The notes: generated by a model from the letters alone, not told the origin. A stretch of 64,000 bases of DNA from Collariella sp. IMI 366227 (GCA_027946355.1 JAPEUS010000019.1:62001-126000), one strand, 5' to 3'. Counted from the stretch's first letter, positions 25,330 through 37,276 are shown. Numbers and translations: made by a program.

Positions 25330-26392
25330 GGTTGCAGTTACTGCGATGAGAAACTGAAAGAAGTGAAAAAGAGGAAACCGGATAGAAGAAAACGTTTGCG
25401 ATGCGAGTCTGGTGGGAGAAACACCCCGAACGACGGCGCACCGCCATCTCTTAAACTCTCATCCTCTGGCCCACCCCTGAAGATCGAAAAAAGTAAACTG
25501 GATGCTCCTAGCCCCCGATCTGGCCGCCAAGGCTAAGCTTGTGCTGGTCGACAGCGGGCGCCTTCGACGGCCTCGTTCGTGGAGAGAGGCCATCGGGAGT
25601 CCGGCACGGAATTCTTCTGCCGGGGTCTTTCTTTCGGACGCCGAAAAATGCCGGCTCCGCTGGTCGATCACCGGGTCCCCGTCTCAGCTTCAGCAACCAC
25701 AGATCCTGTGGCCCTTTAGAACATTGCAAATCCTTTCGGCCGTCTTTGCTCTCGTGCGGGAGCTTTGTGTCCCTGCTGTATGCTGTCGCCGTCGCTGGAC
25801 TGGGAGACAGACTCGAGATTATGAAATCGCGTCTGACTGCGGACTAATCCGAAGGCAGTAGCATTTTGGGCAGCACTGCACGGCTCTGAGTGCTGCGTCC
25901 ATGCTAATAGCGAGGGGAGGATCCATGATAGATGTCCCTGGTGGTTGATGTCAATTGTTGCAACTTGCAGTGAAGTCACATCGACTCTTTTTTCCTATTT
26001 CGGCCCCGGCTGCTGTTGCCAACGGGAAAGACGAGGGTGCTGTTGTGGAGGCGGAGATGAGACAGGACTCGACAGGGAACAGCGGGGGAAAAAAGGCTGT
26101 GTTTGTTGAAGGAAGGATTCTGGCCCTGCCCCATCCCATCAGATACACCCTGGTGGATGATGATCAGGCAACTGACCCCCAAAAAGGGAAACAACTTTCG
26201 AGGGCCGATTTTGGCAAGAAACATCTGAGACGACGTAAGCGAGGAGAAAGGAATGATTTAGCTTCTTTCACCACCTCGCGCCATTCTGCATTTTGCTTCT
26301 AAAAGTTCAAGACTGGAGGCTGTCGTCGTTGATGGGAGGGCAAAATCCCGAATCTGGACCTATAAAGAAGGACAGGGGATCATAATAAATTT
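25330..26392. other. upstream region of the M13 gene
   Basis: No gene supported. Promoter side of the M13 peptidase, ending at the terminal repeat of the truncated hAT element. Confidence 0.45.
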
Positions 26393-27592
26393 CAGCGCTG
26401 CCGTCAGATCAATCAAATCAGATATGGGGGTCGTATTTGCTTGATTGAACCAAAACTCAGGTGTATTTGACTGATTGAAGTTATCTGCCAGATATCTGAT
26501 ATATCTGAGTTTGGTCAGGAATGAAGCTATCGCGAGATCAGGACAATGTACTTACCCTTACACTATGTCCTTCCCAGCGTTCTAGCTGCCCGTCACCAAG
26601 ACTATCCCCCATTGCCGCGCTGGTCAATTAGAATCATCCATCGCCATGCTGGTTAGTTGGACTGCTCCGAGGGAAACTGAGCCCCTTTGACCAGTTTTTG
26701 AGGCACTGGGTATGTTCGAGCGTCCTCGAGGCCATGGAAAGTCGTTGGGTCGTCAACGTTAATTTAGCGAGGCTAAAAGCCCTTTCGCAGTCTGCTGACA
26801 TTGCTGGGATTGCCAGGATATCCAGGGCTAGCTGGCTGACGGTCGGGAAAGCTGAACGCTGCGAGATCCACCACTCTAGGGGATCGTAAACCCCTTGGAG
26901 CTGTGCTGGGTTTAGCTAGAGATATCGATCAAGCTCCGTATTGCCTGGATCAAGGATTTTGAATCTCGATTGAACCCAGTCATCAAACTGAGTTCCCTCA
27001 GGCACCGGTGGCGCCTAGGGAAACCCTGGATCTCACCTCGAGATGTATTGGGCCTCGAGTTTAACGGCGAGGCATCATAATGACACCATCGATCCCAGTA
27101 CTCGTACAACCCATCTTTCGCGCTGCGAAGCCAAACTAGCTGCTCCGGGGAGTTTCACTGCGCCTCTAGCCAGCGAAGACCCATTCCTGGGTGCAGGATC
27201 ACGGCAGCGGCGTAGAGAGGTGAGCGTCCAAGCTTGATGTAGTTTTCATTCAGCTTTTTCCACCCGTGCAAAACTGAGAGGCGAAAATATACCCTTGAAT
27301 CTTCACTAAGGCTTTCGTAACGTTGCTGAGGAGTTTGATTGGTATATTTGGCCCGTATATGATCTGGTAGGGCTTGGGATACTGGCGAGGGCTGGTGACG
27401 CCGTTGACGCCGATGTAATATCGCAGGCGTTGTGGGTGTATCAAAAAGAGCCCTCCAGTCTTCCATCTTTTCTAACAGATATTCAACGCCAGCGAGGATC
27501 TCCTAGAGGGCCCCGTGTACTCCTTGTTTCGCCCATCCTTATATTCTCATCGTCTGGTGGTAAAGAGGCTTAAGGACCCCCTTTAATTCCGT
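26393..27592 (-). mobile_element. truncated hAT transposon copy (transposase 3' half)
   Basis: Begins with the 14-bp terminal sequence cagcgctgccgtca and is closely similar to the left part of the element at 32360-34926. The minus strand encodes decayed pieces of the C-terminal transposase: MEDWRALFDTPTTPAILHRR, SPLYAAAVILHPGMGLRWLE, then a stop, then the hATC dimerisation region (about 26680-27020). Similarity ends near 27592, so the 5' half of the element and its other end are missing. It retains about 215 bp (around 27084-27298) that are deleted from the other copy. Non-autonomous relic. Confidence 0.88.
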
Positions 27593-28574
27593 AAGCAGCT
27601 CTGAAGCCCAAAAACCCGTCGGCATAGTTCTCTTCGTCGACAACGATTGGGTCACAAGAGATGGGAAGGGTGTTCTTTAACTTTCCGCTGACTATCGGGC
27701 AATATGTATAGCGGTTCATGATCAAACACTCAGCCTAGGACATACCTCTTGCCAAGTCACGTTCTTTCGGTTTGCTTTTACGGAGTGATGGATTTCTGCA
27801 TCGTTAAAATGTCTCATGTAACGTTATACTAATATCTGTGCTCAAGTGAAGAGCTTGGGAGTCATGTCTGCTCTATATTATCTACTTTTCGCCACTGACG
27901 CTGTTCTTATTGATATCACTTGCCACTTATCTGAGCTTCGCCGTGTGACAGCACGGCAATTCAGTGCCTCACATGTAGCTGCGTGGCTTGCCTCTATGGT
28001 TACGGGTGGCTGTAGAGATCATGAAAGGTTCCGTGCGGCTCGAGAAGGACCCACGCGGTGTGGGTCGAGGTCGGCTTGATGGAGGCTCAGGGTTCTGGAT
28101 GGCTTTTTCCAAAACCGATCCCGAACTACCCGTTTGTCATTGGTGATGCGGGAAGGCTAGCAGCCCTGACTTTTACCACGGGTGCCCGCGTGGGTCCACA
28201 ACGGTCAACGAACCCCTCGTCGAGCCTCACGGAAACTTCTGTGATCTCTACGGCAACTTATTACCACATGGAGGAAAGTCACGCAGCCACATGTGAGGCA
28301 CTGGAGCGCCGTGCCGTCACACTGCTCAGCAGATCTTTCTTTTAAGCTCAAGGGTCCCCTGACCTCAACTGTGCCATGACATGTTTCACCGAATCACTCC
28401 ATTCCTCCCCTCTTCGCCATCTCATCTGCCGTCCATCATCCCATGCTGGGTGCTGTGACAAATCCTTCTATCATCCAATGTTAGGTGCTGTGGCACGAGG
28501 CCGCTACTGACCTTCACTGCCACAGGAAGCACCAACCCGTAAGGCATAAAGCCGTTTTCGAGCAGGAGCACCAG
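27593..28574. other. no gene seen between hAT relic and F-box-like relic
   Basis: Open frames are short and without family resemblance. May be upstream remains of the decayed gene that follows. Confidence 0.4.
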
Positions 28575-29242
28575 TCTGGGGTGACCTTGCCAAGGCATGC
28601 GAGCAGCTCCGAGTCCTCAACGTCAGCGCTGGGAATGAATCTGGTATCCGGTATATTCCTCTCGACGGGGAGGACAAAGCCAACCTCGACGGCCTTTTGT
28701 CATCCATTCTGTCGCGCTATTCGCAGACTCTACGGATGGTCAGGCTCGACATCGCCCCTCTCGGCGTGAATACAGGCAGAGGGTCTGACGCTCTAGAGAG
28801 CTACTACTGCATCGGCGCCATACTTGGTGTGCTCGAGGATCTCCCTAGGTTCAAAAGGGTCTATCTGAACTCGATCGATCTCGACCAAACCGATCTCGAT
28901 GCCTTAACCGCCAAGGCCGGCCTTTTGTTTGAACAGCTCGACATGTTCCACGTGCGGCTCCTTAATGGTAACTGGGCGGATGCCGTCGATAAGTGCCGTC
29001 AGAAGGCAACCGAAACGGTAAAACAAGTCCCAGGTCCAGGACATACCCGGCGATGGGCGGTTGGGCCGCGGTATCTGTTAGAAGGCGGTCTTCACGACTC
29101 CGACCCCGGAAAGTGGACATCATTCGACTTTTCGGAGTCCGAGCCGTCCAGCGAGACAAACTTGGGGATGAGATCAAAAAGTATGTTCTGGGGGAACGGG
29201 AGACCAACCCCTTTTGGTATTGTCCGGAATTTTCTGCATGAG
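28575..29242 (+). pseudogene. decayed F-box/LRR-like hypothetical gene
   Basis: One frame runs DLAKACEQLRVLNVSAGNES, then SSILSRYSQTLRMVRLDIAP and later FEQLDMFHVRLLNGNWADAV, with spaced leucines like the LRR half of fungal F-box proteins. It has no ATG upstream; the frame is closed by TAA near 28545. Near 29175 the frame shifts by one base. A natural continuation would be SSETNLG followed by DEIKKYVLGERETNPF, which lie in different frames. Missing the N-terminus and frameshifted, it looks like a gene relic. The family call is by pattern only and is weak. Confidence 0.45.
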
Positions 29243-29435
29243 GACAGCAAAAGCCGCGAGTTGAGGATTCTGTGGTAACTATAGACTAACCCCCAAGATA
29301 CTCCTAACCTCAAGTGCCTCTGAGCATCTCCCAAGTGTTAGATCTGGGGCATGGAACTGTCGGGGGGGGGGATAAATAATAAAAAGAAATCAAGAATTTT
29401 GGGATGGTCCGACGGAAGGATGGCAAGTTTTGGGA

Positions 29436-31649
29436 ATGGGTCCAATGAGAAAGCATGCTACGTGCCCCTCCCAAGTTTTAAGTTCTCAGATGCAAGGCAG
29501 CAACGCAGCGACCCCTCTCCAACTCCAACATATCATTCCGCAAAATCCGAGCCCCGAGGGTAAAACCACCAAGGTGCCAGCTGCCACACGGGCCATGTCG
29601 CAGCGCAATCTGCATATTGCTTTCTCCCCCGGGAGGCTTAGCCTCCACCACTACGTCCAGCAACACGAAGCGATAGAGCGAGAAAAGCTGGAGAGACAGA
29701 CATTTGAGAATGAACAGTTAGCGGGGGAGAAAATCCTTGAGTCGGCCGTGCTGGCCGAATTCTACCAATACAGGCGCATCCAGGATCGCTACGGATCGCG
29801 CGTGCTTGTCCTCAAGCCCGGCGAAAAAACAGACAAGTTGGCCGGCCGCCTCGAAGACATGTGGATCGGTGGCGAGACCCAGCCTTACTCGACGCTTTCC
29901 TATGTCTGGGGGGAGCCCCTATTCAACGACATGATCCTCATCGATGGGAAAAGACTGGCCATCACAAGCAGTCTCGCCATCGCCCTACGCCGGCTCCGTC
30001 CAGTTACCGGACAGCCAGCGCTACGAATCTGGATCGACCAACTATGCATCAACCAGAGGGACACAATCGAGCGAAACCAACAGGTCCGGCTTATACATGC
30101 CATTTTTCGAAATGCACACCGAGTTCTCGTGTGGCTTGGTGCGGACGCCGAAGGCCACGCACCCAGAGCCTTTCAGCTTGCAGATGCGCTGCGTTCCATA
30201 TTCGAGAACAAACTTCTGGCGAGCCTCTGCAAGTCAAAAGGGGCTGATTTTGATTGGATTCCTGTCGAAAACTGGAAATCTCTGCGGGAACTCAGCAAAC
30301 TACCTTGGTTTCGCAGGGTTTGGATCCCCCAGGAGATCGGGACAGACGCTGAAGCCATCGTCTACTGGGGTTCCGACAGCATCCAGTGGGAGACGCTGCA
30401 CCACTCCATGAAGAAACTGGAGACTCAGGGCTGGGAGATCAAGAAAAAGTACAAGATTGATACCAGTTCCGTCACGCTGTTGTTTGGTCGGTTTGTTGAG
30501 CAGTCACGCGATGACCCCGGGGGGCGAGCACAACACAGCTTCGTCTACCAACTGTGCTTGAGCGCGAGAAACTCAGCCACAGACCCCCGAGATTATGTCT
30601 TCTCACAGCTTGGCCACTACTCGGCTTGGATCGAAGCTGAGCAGGCCCTCATCATTCAGCCCGACTATGACAATACAATCGCGTCTGTCTACCACGAGAT
30701 TGCCATCCGCGCACTGACTGTCGATGGCAGTTTGATGCTACTGAACGCTGTTTCGGACAATGGCGAGGCCAGGCCACCACTGCCGGGACCAAAAGCACTG
30801 CCCGGCTGGGTTCCACGCTGGGACGGAGGGAGACTTCGTAGCCTTATAGGTTACCCCGGGCGCTACAAAGCATCCGGCTCAACTAAATCTGGCGTCACAA
30901 AGAACTCATTCGACGATAATTACAAGACTCTGTTAGTCAAGGGCCTCGTGGTTGGCACCATCGACAAGGTTACCGCCAAATTTACCCCAAGCTGTTTCAA
31001 CTTTGAGTCTTCCAAAAAGGAGCTTATCCAGACTGCATGGCGTCTCTGTCGGCCTCCCAGGCAGGCCCCCGGTCAGCCCTCCAAACCCGAGCCCTTCAAA
31101 TTCACCACCCAGGGAACATACCAGTATAACGCCTCCTTTCCGATCCTCAAGGCATTCCTTGACACTCTTGCCCCATCCGCGCTCTTCGGCCATATATCAT
31201 CTCCTTCGAGTCCTTCGACACCTCCGAATATCAGTGACACAGCATACGCTTCCGGAATCTCGGTGCTCTCCAAACTGTTTCCAGCCGCCGGATTCAGCGT
31301 TAAACATGACCCGCGTAAGCCTTCCAACATCGCTGCGGCAACTCCAATGGAAAAGCCTCCCAAGCCAAATCCAATTGCATGGTTGCAGGCGGCAGAAGAG
31401 CACGCCGTGCATCGCTGCTTTGCCTTGACAAAGGAGTCGCGCTACTTTGCCATGGTGCCGCCTACAACCAAGCCGGGCGATGTCATTTGTATTCTGCAGG
31501 GGGGCGAAACACCATATGTGCTGAGACCTGATTCAGAGGGGAGTGATAAGCGGCTGTTCATTGGCGAGGCGTATATACTAGGGCTGATGGAGGACGCCTC
31601 GGGGTTGTTTGAGACGGGGGTAGAGCTGCAGACGTTTCGATTGCGATAG
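29436..31649 (+). CDS. HET-domain protein (heterokaryon incompatibility type)
   Basis: Single-exon protein of about 737 aa. The HET domain lies at about residues 140-330: LSYVWGEP, IWIDQLCINQRDTIERNQQV, RNAHRVLVWLG, LPWFRRVWIPQE. These are the conserved blocks of the domain, which triggers cell death when fungal individuals of different type fuse, and is TIR-like in fold. A helical middle region (ARNSATDPRDYVFSQLGH) and a C-terminal part with GDVICILQGGETPYVLRP are typical of the class. Start: ATG 29436 is the first in frame; 29445 and 29595 (MSQRNLHIAF) are alternatives, because the first 55 residues look unconserved. Context: between two hAT copies and next to a dead NLR. Intact over 2.2 kb. 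Confidence 0.92.
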   Translation: MGPMRKHATCPSQVLSSQMQGSNAATPLQLQHIIPQNPSPEGKTTKVPAATRAMSQRNLHIAFSPGRLSLHHYVQQHEAIEREKLERQTFENEQLAGEKILESAVLAEFYQYRRIQDRYGSRVLVLKPGEKTDKLAGRLEDMWIGGETQPYSTLSYVWGEPLFNDMILIDGKRLAITSSLAIALRRLRPVTGQPALRIWIDQLCINQRDTIERNQQVRLIHAIFRNAHRVLVWLGADAEGHAPRAFQLADALRSIFENKLLASLCKSKGADFDWIPVENWKSLRELSKLPWFRRVWIPQEIGTDAEAIVYWGSDSIQWETLHHSMKKLETQGWEIKKKYKIDTSSVTLLFGRFVEQSRDDPGGRAQHSFVYQLCLSARNSATDPRDYVFSQLGHYSAWIEAEQALIIQPDYDNTIASVYHEIAIRALTVDGSLMLLNAVSDNGEARPPLPGPKALPGWVPRWDGGRLRSLIGYPGRYKASGSTKSGVTKNSFDDNYKTLLVKGLVVGTIDKVTAKFTPSCFNFESSKKELIQTAWRLCRPPRQAPGQPSKPEPFKFTTQGTYQYNASFPILKAFLDTLAPSALFGHISSPSSPSTPPNISDTAYASGISVLSKLFPAAGFSVKHDPRKPSNIAAATPMEKPPKPNPIAWLQAAEEHAVHRCFALTKESRYFAMVPPTTKPGDVICILQGGETPYVLRPDSEGSDKRLFIGEAYILGLMEDASGLFETGVELQTFRLR

Positions 31650-32351
31650 TTGCCCCTTGGATAGAATGATACGTAGTCGAGGTCTTTCGGTTCTCATAAA
31701 GAGCTACCTACACAACACCATAAGAACTGGCCACGAGTATTCCACTGAAGGAGTTCACCGCTTTTTAGCAACATCATGTTGTCTCATTGCCCCCTTGTAC
31801 GTGACAAAGACTGGATGTATCCGTCTTCCATGCTTCAACATGTTGCACGGAATATGGAGGGCCCTACGCCTTCGGAGGGCAAGGATGTCCTTTTGCCTTT
31901 TTGTGTCTGACCAACAACACGCCCACTGAACCAAGTTCATTTAAATCAACATCTGGCACGTCCGCCTCAAGCGTCTGCTGACCGACCCCTGAGGTACTTT
32001 CACGCTCAGTTTGCGCCTCAAACATGCCCACCAGTGTTGGTCATCCTTCCCTATTGATGGTTCCTCCTTCTCTATTCATGGTTGACCGCCGTAGGAAACA
32101 CGGGTCGTTGGTGTTAGCCAGAAGTTGAACAAAGAGAAGGACAAGCAGAGTGGCAGACAAGGGGCATGAATTGGCATGGAATTTTCCAATACTCCTCGCG
32201 GGACAGCTCTTCTCTCGTTGGCCTTAAACCTGTGCCAGAACTGAGCCGTCAGCCACCAATTGGTCTTGCGCGTAGGACCCCTCTCGTTGCCGCCAACAGC
32301 TGCCATCAAGCTCAGAGGGACCAACATGAGCAAACACCCGGATGCGGCGGA
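31650..32351. other. intergenic
   Basis: No gene supported between the HET gene and the hAT element. Confidence 0.45.
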
Positions 32352-34934
32352 TCTCTCGGCAGCGCTGCCGTCAGATCAATCAAATCAGATATGGGGGTCG
32401 TATTTGCTTGATTGAACCAAAATCTCAGGTGTATTTGACTGATTGAAGTTATCTGCCAGATATCTGATATATCTGAGTTGGGTTAGAAGTGAAGCTATCG
32501 CGAGATCAGGACATCATACTTACCCCTATACTATGTCCTTCCCAGCGTTCTAGCTGCCCGTCACCAAGACTGTCCCCCATCGCCGCGCTGGTCAATTGGA
32601 ATCATCCATCGCTATGCTGGTCAGTTGGAATGCTCCGAGGGAAACTGAGCCCCTTTGTAACCAGTTTTTGAGGCACTGGGTATGCTCAAGCGTCCTCGAG
32701 GCCATGGAAAGTCGTTGGCTCGTCAACGTCAGTTTGGCGAGGCTAAAGGCCCTTTCGCAGTCTGCTGACATTGCTGGGATTGCCAGGATATCTAGGGCTA
32801 GCTGGCTGACGGTCGGAAAAGCTGAACGCTGCGAGATCCACCACTGTAGGGGATCGTGAACCCCTTGGAGCTGTGCTGGGTTTAGCTGGAGATATCGATC
32901 AAGCTCCGTATTGCCTGGATCAAGGATTTTGAACCTCGATTGAACCCAGTCATCAAACTGAGTTGCTTCAGGCGCTGGCGGGCGCCCAGGGAAGCCCTGG
33001 ATCTCGCCTCGAGATGTACTGGGCCTCGAGTTTAACGGCGAGGCATCATAATGATATCTTCACTGAGACTTTCGTAACGTTGCTGAGGAGGTTGATCGGT
33101 GTATTCGGCCCGTACATGATCTGGTAGGGCTTGGGATACTGGCGAGGGCTGGCGACGCCGTTGACGCCGATGGGACATCGTAGGCGTTGCTGGAGTATCA
33201 AAAAGAGCCTTCCAGTCTTCCATCTTTTCTAACAGATATTCAACGCCAGCGAGTATCTCCCAGAGAGCCCCGTGTGCTCCTTGTTTCGCCCATCCTTGTG
33301 TTCTCATCGTCTGGTGGTAAAGAGGCTCAAGGACCTCCTTCAATTCCGTCAACAACCGCCAGTCTTCCATATCCAGTGATATCGCTCTGCTTCCGTAGAG
33401 CGCGCTGGATCATCAAAAACGTGGAATTCCATCGAGTCTCGTTGTTGAGAAGTAACTGAAGCTCGAGGGTCGATTGTTCTGATAAAGATATCTCAGATCC
33501 ATCGTCTGCCTCCTTGATCGTCGCCCTGAAGAACTCGCTACGCTGGGGAGATGACCGTACCCATCTCACGACATTATGTAGCTTGCCAACAGGCCCTCGC
33601 TTTCGCCAGTGGCGCAGATCGTCGTCAATCTGATCCATCGCCTCGTAGTTTTGGGACTCTTGTTCAAACGACTCGAAGTCTTCGCCGTATAGAAAAGCTC
33701 GTCCCACGAGGTTTAGGATATGGCCGTAGCAACGGATACGACGATCACTCGCGTCTTCAACCGAGAAATCGGGTAGGATCTGACGGAAAAGCTCCTCTCC
33801 GCAGACATCGTTAGTATCGCGCGACGGTTTGGTGACGTCCAGAGATCGAAGGCAAGATGGATCTTGGATACTGACGTGGTGAGCTCCTGTCGTACTAGCT
33901 TCTTCTTGCTGGCGAATGTATCCGCTAGGCGCTGACGGATTGAACTGCGTCCCCAACCTATCGTTCGAGAGATTGAAGGATTCAGCGTTGAGAGTAGCTG
34001 GCGAAGGAACGGGTTCTGGAAGACGCTAAAGGGTTGATTGCCCATAATGACGAAGCCAAGAGCAAGATCCTCGACGATCGCTTTTAACGAGGGAGTCACT
34101 AGCGGTCCCCCCAGCTAGAGGCGCCTCCTGCGGCAAGTCTGAGGAATCTTCCAAGGCTGAGGAGCTTTCTGATGATGCTCTGAAGATACGGTGCTTCTTC
34201 CGGAGATGGGTCATTGCCGACGAGGTAGAGGCGGCGTTAAAAAAGGTTGGAGAACGTGTTTTCTCGCAGTGCCTACAGAACCAGAAGCTCTGGCCTTTGC
34301 GACGTTAGTACAGAGCGAGCTGTTGACGTGAACGGCTTACCAGGGGTATCGCCTTCACCCACCAGTTCGGTGACGAAGATCCCATGGTCCTTGATCCAAC
34401 TAGATCTCCCTCGAGCTCCCCTACCTGCGATAACGTCGGTAGAAACGAAGCGGCGCCCTCTCCACGTCGCGATCGTGATACCGTCAGGTGGATCGATTGA
34501 GGAGCCTATCCGGGCCAATTGGGCGATAACCGAAGATGGAACGGGCGCGCCGAAAATTGTAGAGGCCATATCAAGCGCAGTAGGAAAGTAAATACAACTG
34601 ACAGGGCCAAAAGCAATAGGTTGGGACGAAGTGGTTGAAACGGGGGATCTCAAAGTCGCAGTAGGTGATAGTGCCCTTGGTTACAATGTTATGGATCTAC
34701 CTCCGTACGTGTCAAATCCGCAGCGCCTGACCCGCTTTTTGACGATTATAATTGGCCAATAAGTCGGACTATCAATAATCCGGATCCACTCCTTCATCTT
34801 TGATATCTGTCAGTTAACTGTCAAACTAGAGGATATGGATTTGATTGTTTGGTTCCTGAAATGTAGGATATTTGACTGCTTATATCTGATTTGATTGGTA
34901 GATTATTTGATTTGACGGCAGCGCTGTCTCTCGG
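32352..34934 (-). mobile_element. hAT-family DNA transposon with 8-bp target site duplication
   Basis: The element proper is 32360-34926 (2567 bp). Ends are inverted: left cagcgctgccgtca, right tgacggcagcgctg. Perfect 8-bp direct repeats TCTCTCGG flank it (32352-32359 and 34927-34934), the hallmark of hAT insertion. Subterminal regions carry repeated ATCAAATCAGATAT-like motifs. The transposase gene inside is on the minus strand and broken. Its 8-bp duplications are still perfect, so insertion is probably not ancient. Confidence 0.95.
32592..34569 (-). pseudogene. hAT transposase, decayed
   Basis: Read 3' to 5' on the plus strand. N-terminus MASTIFGAPVPSSVIAQLAR; an intron of about 47 nt with branch site TACTAAC; a BED-type zinc finger (FWFCRHCEK ... 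MTHLRKKHRI); a block with LALGFVIMGNQPFSVFQN; catalytic-core pieces FDLWTSPNRRAILTM and RCYGHILNLVGRAFLYG; NNETRWNSTFLMIQRAL; and the C-terminal hATC dimerisation domain with AIPAMSADCERAFSLAK. The pieces lie in different frames, and about 215 bp before hATC are missing compared with the copy at 26393 (junction near 33055). It cannot make a full transposase as it stands. Confidence 0.9.
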
Positions 34935-35199
34935 TCCACAAGTAGTTACCCCTGCGTCTTACTTACCAATCAATCTGCACTTAAGGTTCTTCCCATACTC
35001 AGCCTCTCTTCTCCACCCGATTCGCTCAAGCTTTCTAGCTCTAATATCCTCCTATTCAGGTGCCAAGTCACTCTGTTGAGGACAAACTCGTGCAGAACTC
35101 ACTGCGCCACCAAGCCACCGCAACAATCCGAGGTCGCTTCACCACTTCCGAAGGACTCCTTGCAAGCTACTCGCAGTCATTTCGCACGTGCTATGGGTT
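34935..35199. other. short spacer right of the hAT element
   Basis: No gene; leads into the decayed NACHT receptor. Confidence 0.4.
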
Positions 35200-36595
35200 G
35201 TCGCGTACGACAACATTCAGTGCCAAGAGGCAGAACTAGTCAGTAGGTACGAGTCGATTCTGCTCGAGCGTTTGAGTCTCAAGGCCTCAGACCCTTTGGA
35301 ATGACCCAAAGAAATGGAGACAGAAGACTTGAGAAGAGAAACCATGATTGGGATTATGAGAACACTTGTGGAATTACTAACTCAACCGTCGCGGCCAGGA
35401 CTCGGAAATGGGCGCCTTGTTCTGCATCCGTGTGCGAGCGGCTATGTATACCTCATCTCGGAATGCGGTTATCGCATGGCTCGCTCTTTGCTATGCTTCA
35501 GAGATAAGATTGCGCGGAGTATGGATACAGTAGCATCTTCTTGCATTCTTGGTATGTTCCTGATGCTAAACGTAATCCAGGTATTCCTGAGATCTTCTGA
35601 CCGGCATGACAAGGACAAGATCGACCATCTCTGAGAAGGCTTGTACTCTGATGTCAACGTTCAACACAGCAAATAATTTGTACTCTCCAGTGGGACGCGT
35701 TCTTTACTTGATCACTAACTCGGGCTTAGACTCTGGGTTCGAAGACAGCGCGGACAATCCTGACCCGTTGGGTCAGCTAAAGTCTACGCTGTCTTTCGAT
35801 CCTTATCCAGAAGCGATGCAACCAACCTGCCAGAAATTATGACGATGTCAGTGCTGACCCAGTTCCTCGTTTCAACGCCACAGTTCAAACAATATTGCGA
35901 TTGGAAAAATCAGTTCGCTAAACTCCTCTGGATTTGGAATGAGATTATGGGGTGTGGGAAGTCGGTCGAGGTAAAGCAGGTCACCCTGGCTTTTCATACC
36001 AAGTGGATATTCTCATGGGTAAAGGGGCGTCTTGTCATTTTGTACGTCTCCTTCGACAGCAACTACCATGCTTTCTGGACACCCACCGCTGCACTAAAGG
36101 GCATCATTTTTCGCCTCGTTTTAAAGCAGCCAACCAATCCTTGAGCGCCAACTCTAGGAAACCCTCCTCGCCAGGGTCTCAAACCTTTCGCGCTCTCGAG
36201 TCTTGCTGCACACTCACCTCGCTGTACGATTGCGCATCAAAGCGGTTGTTTGGTCGAAGTTCAGAACACCTCCAACTCCTCGCGGTCATGGTCAGCGTAA
36301 ACGAGCCAATGGAGATGGATGAGCTTTCCCTTCTGTCAGATCTCACTGCCCAGGACGTTCAAGATTTTGTCACGCAGTGTTGGGCGTTTTTCAAGTGTAC
36401 GGGCAACTACAAGGTTTGGTTCGCCCACCCGTCTGCCAAAGCATACCTGCAATTCCGCGGAGTGGGCGCGCATCTCACCCCTTTGACGCTTACGTGGCGT
36501 TGCCTTGCCTGCCAAATATTGCTTTGTTGCGGGCAGTGTAAGAGAGTGTTGAATGCGGGTTGCGGAGGGCCTTTCTCGGGGAGCATCGTCGTATG
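35200..36595 (+). pseudogene. decayed NACHT-domain (NLR/STAND) gene
   Basis: Fragments of a fungal NACHT receptor in several frames, in the right order. YESILLERLSLKA (N-terminal region) comes first, then SDRHDKDKIDHL followed by a stop. Next is STPQFKQYCDWKNQFAKLLW leading to a P-loop relic, IMGCGKS, in place of GDPGKGKT. The winged-helix-like part reads MVSVNEPMEMDELSLLSDL, and FAHPSAKAYLQF matches the usual 'HQSAKDYL' block. Stops, frameshifts and the degenerate Walker A motif show that it is dead. No WD40 or ankyrin repeats follow; the LINE fragment begins at about 36700. Recognition is by family pattern. Confidence 0.65.
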
Positions 36596-36699
36596 AAGAC
36601 GGAGAAACATTTGCGCATCCCGAACTTGATGCAATTCCCTTTTGAAGTCCTCTTGGTTACTCTAAAGTCATTAGTTAGCTCCGAAGTTGAGGGATCCCC

Positions 36700-37276
36700 A
36701 ATTTTATAATTATTATTCTTACACCGCTGTGCCCTGTGGGCATGTCGGACCCTCAAACATTTACTGTACAGGAAAACCGCGCCCTTGCGGGCCGGGTAAA
36801 AAACCTATACCAATGATTAAGGGAAGAAATCAGTGAATGAGCCTGCAAAATACAAAAAGAGAAGGCCACTTCGCCTCCGACCGGTGGGAGTCAGATTGCC
36901 TACTCCAGCTCGAGCTTCCTAGCCAAGCTGTACATTGGCAGTCTTCCTGAATCCATCAGTCAGCCTAGTATCCTCCTCGTCAGCCGAGCAGTTGAAGGAC
37001 TGGCACCCTGTAGAACAGAGTAAAAGTCTCGTCGCGTCCTGACTTCTGCTCTCTCCCACGTCCGAGTCAACGGTGGGGCCAAACACCACACCACCAGGTG
37101 TTCAGCAGTCTCCCGCCCTTCGCCGCACTCGCAGCAGGGCGTCAGCACACTTGGGACTCCCCGTTTAAACAAGAAGTCCCGAAGGCCTATGTCCCCAGTT
37201 CGGACTTGGACCAACAACGAGCTCTTTGCTTTGCTTAGTCCCTCGTGCTTCTTAAGAGTCTTGTCCTTGAATAGAG
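36700..37276 (-). mobile_element. 5'-truncated LINE (non-LTR) fragment
   Basis: Nearly identical to the 3' part of the LINE at 50095-51861, including the 3' UTR (tgtacaggaaaaccgcgccc) and the C-terminal coding block with the zinc-knuckle-like pattern CCECGEGRETAEHL. Similarity stops at 37276. A short A/T-rich tail lies at about 36700-36712. No clear target duplication seen. Confidence 0.85.
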
